Origin: Megalonaias nervosa
Taxonomy: Eukaryota > Mollusca > Bivalvia > Unionida > Unionidae
DNA length: 64,000 nucleotides
NCBI GenBank assembly: GCA_016617855.1
Contig: JAECUM010001154.1
Coordinates: 78,443-142,442 of the forward strand
Direction of reading: 5' to 3'
Made by a program: the position numbers and the translations under genes
Shown here: positions 56,349 to 64,000 of the stretch, piece after piece
Position numbering within the stretch: the stretch's first letter is position 1
Layout: each line of letters opens with the position of its first letter
Notes under the pieces: model-generated
What the model saw: the letters and a program-made list of their open reading frames with translations, nothing else
What the model was told of the DNA's origin: nothing
The model's database searches: none

Positions 56349-58459
56349 ATGGAAATTTGATTCTTCAAAGAGCAACATTATTTCTTAACTTATATTCCTA
56401 ACAGCATTTCCCCAAGCTCATATAATTGAAATCTTCTTTTGCAATATCAACAAAAATTAGAATATCTTGCAACAGGTATTATTCCACTGAGGAGAGTAAG
56501 TTTTTCATATTCCTATGACATGGATAACAGCCTTAAAAAAGTCTTCATCCTAATACTTTATTCGATTATTGAATATTCGTCTTATGAAAACCTGTTTTCG
56601 GGCTTCAAAGGAATATTTTATTTAATATTTAAAGTGTTTCATTATTTTCTAAAACAAACTTGTTGAAAACGTGACGCAAAATTCATCTCACACTACTCTC
56701 CTAAACGGACTGTCTTGATTATGATACATTGAAAAGGAGGTACCATAGTGAAACTTCGTCATATTGTCATTTCTCTGACAAAAGAACTTTTAGGCTGACA
56801 CAAGAAGAGGAAGGGAGGTAGGCTGGGGAGAAAGTGATGATGATGTCAGCTGCTAATACTTGTTTCGGCAGACATTTAAATATGTAAGCTGATGAGTATT
56901 GCTTTCGTCTAGTAGCAAATATTTTCCAATTATGCCCACATACATAAACTATAATATTCAAGAGATGCCGGGCGTATTGCCCAGTTGAAAGCTTTTTATA
57001 TAAACCCTTTGGTTCAGAAATAGTTTTCATATGTTAAAGATACCAATGATTTCTGAATCAACAGACAAACATTATGCCTCCTAAAATATGTTTTCTGGTT
57101 ACAGCTGATGCTGATAGAATTTATACTAACAATGAGCATAATAATAGTTTGGCTGCTTGTAGAAGGGCAATGTTTAGTAATATGTATACAAATCCACCAG
57201 TTGATATAATTTTAAGTTTACAAAAAATGAATGTCATGGAAAGAACGGTTTTATTTTTAGTGAACATGTTTTTCTTCAAGCAAGGTGATGCGTAGAAATA
57301 TGCTGCAAACGTTCGTGCATCTGAATGGGAGAAACAAATAGGTGTTAATGCCCATTGTTCTCTCTGTGGTTTATCAATAATCTATGCTTCACTGAGACTA
57401 GTTCGGAAGAAGAACAAAAAGAGTCTCTTAACTCATCAATTAGAATTCAAACTAAAATTAGTAAAGAAGTTCTAGACTTGTTAGATGTAACAATATGTAA
57501 GGGAAATAACGTTGCAAAGAAAGGCACTCTGGATAATACGGTAAATGTCAAAGGAAAATGACACTTCCTCCATCACATACATTTAAATGCATTGCTAAAT
57601 CCCTAATACGTAGGTTCCCCTAGGTGTGCAACATTGAACAATATTTTCATTACTAGGACTACGCAAAAGGGGTTACAAATCATGGAACGTTGGAAAATTA
57701 AATCTGATGCAAAAAGAAGAAGTGTTCGCAAAAACCAAACGCGATCTAACTGTTCGTGATTCATTTTAATAGACGTTCAGACTTTACATCAAAGAGTGAC
57801 AGAAGAAATATCAGTGATTTGCTGGTAAAGTTTTCTGAAGCGTTTCGTACATACACTTTGGTTACAGCTTACAAACGTAATACGAACATAAGGGATATTT
57901 CAGTGAGATTCAAAGTACTGATTATCGACAGAACTGATTGATTTAGATGTAAATTTAATTGTTGTAAGTTGTTTTGTTTTAAAAATATTCAAACTATCAA
58001 ACGTCTTGAAAATAAGCAAATTTCTTTCTTCTAAGTTCAATGAAACGTCATATGATACGTAAAAATAATATACGCGGTGTACTGTTCAAACCGTAAAAAC
58101 CAATATAATGGGGAAACTGATATTTATGCATTAGGATGGATTGGCAGTTTTGGACTAATAACCATAAAGACCAATACCACATATCACTGAAAGTTTTAGT
58201 AACAACTGTTGTAAAGATCATTTTAAAGTGATTGACATCAACCACAACATCTCCTGGTCAAAAGAGGATAAAATTAAATGAGAAAGTTCTGAAGTAATCG
58301 TTTAGTCTCTGAAATTAATTTTGAAACTCCACCGATACCGTATCCTCAGTCTTATTCGTATACATCTTTTCTTTCAAAACTTATTATGTTATACAAACCA
58401 TGGTGTGAGCTAATTGCAATATATAGATTCATCAGCATCAATCCATCCCAACCCGTCTA

Positions 58460-58460
<1 letters not shown>

Positions 58461-58510
<50 letters not shown>
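58461..58510. repeat. (CTAT)n microsatellite
   Basis: About twelve CTAT units. Confidence 0.95.
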
Positions 58511-58702
58511 TTTTGCAAACAAAGAAGAAGATACTTAAAGTATTTCTACGGATAGAATATACCAATTTGATGACCGGTATCATCATCTTTACAAGTATTA
58601 TGTATTTTATAGAAGATTCAGATGATAACCCGGCCTTGACCATGTCAAGACTATTCAGCTTTTAATTATTTTTGCTGGTACATGAAATTAATAAGATTGT
58701 CA

Positions 58703-58724
58703 GAATATATATATATATATATAT
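58703..58724. repeat. Short (AT)n run
   Basis: About eleven AT units. Confidence 0.8.
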
Positions 58725-58913
58725 TAACAACATTGAACGGTGACTTTACCTATAGCATTGTGTGGTGCACTGGTGGCTCATTTATTCTTGATTCTGTCCG
58801 GGTCATGTATCACATTTACGTTATTTTCGAGATGCAAGACTTTGAGAATATTCAGTTTCCTGGCATTGCTTTCTGAAAATACATATTGCATATTGATGAT
58901 TATGTTGTTGCAG

Positions 58914-59130
58914 ATGGTATTACAATTAACGGCAGTCCCAAAGGTAACTTCATCGTCTATGAAAGATCAACAATCGAAAACTTCAGAATCTAGAATAGCA
59001 CCAAATTTGACAAATGTGACAGCTACAGAATCACACAGGTCGACAGCTTCACCAACTACAAAAACACCACAGGTACCTTCAGCCAGAAGTACGTCGACAC
59101 AGAGTACGTATATACTTGAAGCTCGAGGAT
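58914..59130 (+). CDS. Possible host exon encoding a Ser/Thr-rich segment
   Basis: The segment follows a possible acceptor (TTATGTTGTTGCAG) and ends before a possible donor (GTAAGA). Between them the frame is open for about 72 codons and is rich in Ser, Thr and Pro (TESHRSTASPTTKTP, SARSTSTQSTY), like mucin-type stalk regions. The larger ORF from 58740 has a hydrophobic lead that would then be intron. No adjoining exon was found, so this is tentative. Confidence 0.25.
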
Positions 59131-59153
59131 TGGTAAGAAAAATAATTTTGTAA

Positions 59154-61700
59154 CTGGATGCCCATTTGTGCATTAGGTGCCTTATAACATTTGTTGACAT
59201 CGCACAGTATTCATTACTGATTCTGCTGATGTTGGAAAGAAAGAGTAGAGTGAGTGCCAAGTTTTATTCATATTAATATAAAAATGTATCAATATAATAG
59301 ATAGCACAAACTGTTTCAAAACGTTTACAATAACTTTGTTTTGAATCTCCTCTCTTCTAACGTATTCTCTTACATGTGAATACACCGCCAAACATTGTCA
59401 CTTTCCTTCGTCAAGAAACACACATAAGCCAATAGTGAGTCCGACTCTTCATTATAATAGATAAATGTCTCTTTATGGTCTAAAATTAAGAATTAATTTC
59501 TGTACCAAAAACATATTCTTTTTATCCCTAGGACTGACCCCCAAAACATTTGTTTTGCACAGTCTTCGTTATCTACGTTCGTTGATGACATCAGAAATAT
59601 TAATTGTTCCTATTATTGCATACCTAATGATAATAATATGATCAATAATCCATGACAGAACTATGCGTCTGGAAACAAAGCTTGTTCGTGAGATACGAAG
59701 TTATGTTCCTTGTGTCTTGTTATCTCTTTCTGTTATAAGATAACACTGACATATTGGGCGACCGTTGTAGTGTGTTGACCATATATGTGGATTGAGATAA
59801 ACAATGTTAGTGCAAGGTTTAATTTCATCCGATAGGTATTAGTTGATTGGAAACGATCACATAGTAAGTAGACCGATTAGAGCACAAATACCTTTACTTT
59901 AAAGTATATACAACAGAATCTGATTCGGATGTCATTCAGCGTTTATTTGACATTGATATATCACAATTTGACAGAAAATAAACACAATTAAAAATATAAG
60001 TTTCATCGGATATAATATTTAATAATATTCTGTATTACACACAGATATTAACCGTTCTGGAGACCATCGTCTATACTTGCCAGAATTGTTTCAGAATATA
60101 AAAGTTGGACATAGAAAATAAACACGGTACATTTTACCTTTATGCTGTAGAATATGTGCTAAATATGTAAGTAAAATCTGTGAAACATGTAGATAGATAC
60201 AGTCTAATAACAACTGAAGAATTGCTTGAATTTTAGTAGAATATGAACTGAAAAACATTCGTACTCACTAGAAGGCCAGTATAGAATTTTGCCATTGTTT
60301 AATAACGTGGGTGTCTTGATAAAAAAGCACATTGAATAATTTTTATTCCTCAGAAAATTAAATGCATCTCTTCTTTTCTTAAGATCCCCAAACTCTAGCA
60401 ATTCAATGTAGCAACATTTATTGACTCGTACATAAAAATGTTCATAATATTCTTATTATATTTGTGTGTAGAAGCCATAACAAGCTTGTATAAAGCTGAT
60501 TGTGTAAATAACCCATGCCCACTGATGACGTTTAACAATATTACAGTATATTGTATTATATCATGAATACTGCTAAAATGTTGATGGTGATGTCGTATAC
60601 CAACCAACCAAAACTGAGTCGTGTTATAGCACAATAAGACCCAAGACGCACAAAAAATGAAACTAACAGAAAACTGAGTGACAGTCTGAAGAAAAGAGAA
60701 GCAAAATCAATAGAAGAATACAAACATTTAGGAGTAAAATATAGAAAAGGAGCAGTGATGACATAAAGAAACAGAAAGTACAGCAATAGCTCAAAACAAA
60801 ACAAAAATATAGACGTACGGAATAAAGACATACAATGTACTCAAAGCATGATGCCACATTTACTTCACCCACAGAATGATGTGCGGCAATATCGGGTGTG
60901 CAAACATCAAAATACAATAAGAAAATTAGTTGATACAATATAATGTGCTGAACTAGTACAAATATTTCTATTTCATCCATTAGAATAATAAAGTACAAAA
61001 CTATTATGATTATAAAATATCGCACCATTTTTAGAGGCAACGTCAAATTATCATGTGGAATAATGTACCATGAATTGTTAAGATCATGTCATTCACTCTC
61101 AAGTACGTATATAAATCACTGTAGTTCTCAAATATTGGGAGATGTCCTCAAGCAAATGGCACATTGCATAACTTATACCTGAACTTAGGCCTAATTGATT
61201 AACTTGGACGACCAGTTGGTTTTATGCACACAAAACATAGCAACCCGACCGAAATTACAATTAATTAATTGCTGCTAAAATTACAACATATCACAAGGAT
61301 TGTATCTATTAGTTTACAGGATTGCCTTATCTTATGTACGCAGGAAGCATAACTATGTAGTGGGGAACGCGTCACATGTTGTAATAAAATAGGCACTAAA
61401 TATAAAAACTGAAACCCAGACTAGAAATATCCCTATGCTATTCTAAGAAGTTATCTTACGGCTTCATTATTTTAAGCATAAATTATATTATGATTAACTC
61501 TTGTAAACAATATCAAACAAAACACTGATTGCGGCTCTAAATCAACAGGTCATGATAATGGCTTCGATTCACATTTGAGGAGTGTAGACACATGTTAAGT
61601 ATAAGGACTTAGATAAAATTAAACATACTGTTACATATAACTAAGACATGCAAGTGTTAAGTGCGTTGTCCAGTCTAGCCCAATAATTTAGACGGATGAT
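59154..61700. other. Unassigned AT-rich DNA
   Basis: No supported gene. Hydrophobic minus-strand frames at 60395-61046 are the complement of an A-rich plus strand, which itself has a short EYKHLGVKY-like patch near 60720 reminiscent of a LINE reverse transcriptase. This is too weak to call. Confidence 0.35.
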
Positions 61701-61799
61701 CTGTAGACATATTCGTTTGATTCTGTCGTTAGTGAGTTAAGTAAACAGTGTGCAATCAAATACCCAGGCATCTTTCACACATTCATATTTTTGTTATTT

Positions 61800-62300
61800 C
61801 TTCTAGAAAGTCCACTATAGCTTTTATGATGTCTTCCTTGATCGCATACGTGGAACTATTGAGTTTTCTCATTTTTCGTATCACCTCGTTCTTCTTCTGT
61901 CGTGATACAAATTTGCAAATGGCTGGGCGATTTGCGTTTTCATCAGTTTCCCTAGAAAATGCTCAATTGCTTTATTTGTTATGGTGATGTCTACTCCCAC
62001 TTTATTTTTCAGAATCGCTACAACATTCTCTGTGCATTGTTCGGGTGTTTATTTATTCTCTCGGCCGTGCCGTAGATGTTGATGTTATCGACTCGTGTGT
62101 ATTGTTCCAGCTCAGCCATCGTTTATTTTAGATTCTTATTCCGTCTTCAATTTCTGCATTTTTCCTCCAAGCATCTCATTTTCTGTTAGTGAGTCGAACT
62201 GTTCCCCTCTTAGTTTGTATATTTCTGTGATCATTTCTGCTAGTTCCTTTTTTAAGCTCAGGTGTTACTTACACTCTCTAATGCAGATTCAAGTACTTTC
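61800..62300 (-). pseudogene. LINE ORF1-like (L1-type) relic
   Basis: Read leftward, a coiled-coil stretch with many E, K and L residues (about 62300-62130) passes into AELEQYTRVDNINIYGTAER (62112-62053), the junction typical of L1-type ORF1 RNA-binding domains. After a stop near 62020 a second frame gives DITITNKAIEHFLGK and LYHDRRRTR (about 61995-61880), where the family has its basic strand. At least three stops or shifts. ORF1 proteins bind LINE RNA. The reverse transcriptase of this copy was not found. Confidence 0.5.
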
Positions 62301-63028
62301 TTTGTGACCATTCATTTTCTCCAATATAATCTTTAGTAACCATTCTATCCATAACCTTAACAAGGGCGTCCAAATTGTCCTCGATTGTATCTTTCTTCCC
62401 CCTCACCCCTATCGTCTTACTTTAGCTTGATTCTTCCAAATTGCCGTATGGATGCTTATTGTGGTGGATGTGGGGTTTGATTTGTAACCGTGATGATGTA
62501 CTCTTCCCATGACATCTCTCTTTTTGTGCTCAGTTTGTAATCCTCCTCTAGGAATGTTAAAATCCGACGCCTCGGAACACTCTCTATCAGTGTTTCTAGA
62601 AATGTTTCCTTTTCTTGATATTACGATTGTTTATATCACGGTTATGGACAAAATCAATTGAATATCCCGCTCATGCACACGTACACTGATTAAAGGAACT
62701 ATTTATTATCATCTAGGAAATGTTACTGTATCTAAACCATGGTGTTGAGACTTTCTATATTATTATTGATCTGAGACTGAATAAAAAAGATTTGTATGTG
62801 TGTGTTTTGTTTCAAAATGCTTCACACGAAAGTCGTGTACATACACCGGTGCACCGTCATTATTCACATGTGCGGCGCAAAGGTCATTGGTTCATACATA
62901 ATGTACAAAATCAACTTCAAAATACAAGAAGCGATGTGTGAACACAGTCAAACATCGGATGTTCAAGCAACCACCCATGGGCGCCAGCACACAGGGGCAA
63001 GGACGGGTCACCTATGCCTTAAAATCAA

Positions 63029-63031
<3 letters not shown>

Positions 63032-63104
<73 letters not shown>
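63032..63104. repeat. (TA)n microsatellite
   Basis: About 36 uninterrupted TA units. Confidence 0.95.
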
Positions 63105-63107
<3 letters not shown>

Positions 63108-63689
63108 ACATAATCGGTACACTTTGCCTACAGTGTGTGCAGTTTCATATTTTTGATATTATACATGTGAACATATCACTTTATGTGATTCTGATTGGTC
63201 CAAATAAGCCCATGAAATTATTGTGCAGTATTCTCTTTACTGATTGGCTGCGATCGTGGGAAAACTTTTTAACCGCGCCTTCAGGAATTTTTTGTGTTCC
63301 TTGAACATTTTTTGGCCGCCATTTTTTGATTCAACTCGCGAAAGGGAATTGGGAAAAAAATGGTCTCGTCTGTTTCTATATTGCCAATTTACCCCCACAG
63401 GGGTTTGTTATGTCATGTATAACATATCATAATATGAAGAATGGCAAAACCCCCAAGACAAGAACAATAACAACAAGTAAAACTACCGGTATTGCTCAGA
63501 TGGTAACGAGAGTGGGAGTGGGGATGGATGGGCGGTATATCTGTAGCATGGAATCCACCCTATATACAAGCTTGGTTTAAATGTGAACTTACTGAAGTAA
63601 GTAAACTCACCTTTGTTCACAGAAGAATGTAGACATAAACCGGTCTCCCCAACTGACAGAACTTTATCCAAACACAGCATATTTACGCG

Positions 63690-64000
63690 GTGAATATGTG
63701 ATGCAAATCCGACTCAGAGAGTTGTTTTCGTCTTCTGTCCAATCTAATGTTCCAAATCAAATGCTGCAAATTTCCGGTCCACAAATACACGACCTCTACG
63801 TCCAAAAATGATACTTTAATTTTAGACATATTGAATGTAAATTGTATTGTTGGATGTAATTTGTTTAAACAGTCTATAAAATTATAAAGGTCTTCTCATG
63901 AATAACTCCAAACCATAAAGATTTCGTCTAAATATCTTAACCAAACATCTGTTTTAAGAGGCATTTATTTAGAAAGTCATTTTCTAATTTCCCTATAAAT
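63690..64000 (-). pseudogene. Penelope-like reverse transcriptase fragment, cut by the window edge
   Basis: On the minus strand a frame reads WLRYLDEIFMVW (about 63945-63905), the catalytic YxDD-type box with DD changed to DE. After one TGA it continues with LNKLHPTIQFTFNMS and VSFLDVEV, which follow this box in Penelope-like elements. Degraded, basic sequence (RLDRRRKQL) follows to about 63690. The upstream fingers region would lie beyond the right end of the window. Confidence 0.6.

Larger units (their letters stand above)
53831..58400. other. Unassigned AT-rich DNA
   Basis: No recognised gene. An ORF at 57074-57295 (ATG, 73 codons) and following open frames to about 57560 have coding-like composition (PPVDIILSLQKM, GVNAHCSLCG) but no family that I know; they may be a degraded exon or mobile-element relic. 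A CT/CA microsatellite and a 36-bp tandem duplication are listed separately. Confidence 0.35.

Noticed and set aside
56439..56666. Small hydrophobic ORF
   Set aside because: AT-rich composition explains it, and no start context, motif or neighbour supports a gene.
60395..61046. Long hydrophobic minus-strand ORFs that look like membrane proteins
   Set aside because: The opposite strand is A-rich, which creates Phe- and Leu-rich translations. No family wording was found, and a weak reverse-transcriptase-like patch lies on the plus strand.

Overview
The window looks like nuclear DNA of an invertebrate animal, most likely a mollusc. It is AT-rich, has long CT, GT, AT and CTAT microsatellites, shows no convincing complete host gene, and carries two tRNA-derived SINEs of a type I associate with molluscs. 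The taxonomic guess is inference from repeat style and is not demonstrated.

The main feature is a 15.1-kb Polinton/Maverick (adintovirus-like) DNA element at 23399-38510, bounded by roughly 237-bp terminal inverted repeats that I estimate by eye at about 97% identity. It carries the expected virus-like gene set: FtsK/HerA-type packaging ATPase, coiled-coil protein, penton-like minor capsid protein, double-jelly-roll major capsid protein, adenain-like protease, small basic proteins, a zinc-ribbon protein, a parvovirus-type phospholipase A2 domain joined to a chromodomain integrase, and a protein-primed family B DNA polymerase. Less usual cargo is an HNH homing-type endonuclease with two HNH-like units, a phage-tail-fibre-like protein, a two-helix membrane protein and several unknown ORFs. 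Most of the large core genes carry a few in-frame stops or one-base frameshifts, while several small genes are open, so the copy looks recently dead or partly mis-assembled. A SINE with a perfect 13-bp target duplication interrupts the polymerase gene. Many genes in the structural block have a TATAAAATA-like box directly against the ATG, which looks like a viral late-promoter signature.

Around it lie older relics. Relic A (about 3.6-9.7 kb, plus strand) keeps capsid, penton, membrane and ATPase fragments. Relic B (about 15.3-20.2 kb, minus strand) and relic C (about 41.2-45.6 kb, plus strand) keep polymerase fragments and a membrane-protein fragment. All three look like a different and older Polinton lineage. 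A Ty3/Gypsy integrase fragment (20.29-21.23 kb) abuts relic B. A decayed Ty3/Gypsy element with gag, protease and integrase in a Gmr1-like order lies at 50.67-53.83 kb. A LINE ORF1-like relic (61.8-62.3 kb) and a Penelope-type reverse transcriptase fragment (63.69 kb to the right edge) complete the set.

The remaining stretches (1-3.6, 10.1-14.2, 21.2-23.4, 38.5-41.2, 45.6-50.1 and 53.9-61.7 kb) hold mostly microsatellites, short tandem duplications, one fold-back repeat, one perfect palindrome and unassigned AT-rich DNA. A few short ORFs or exon-like segments there are noted with low confidence.
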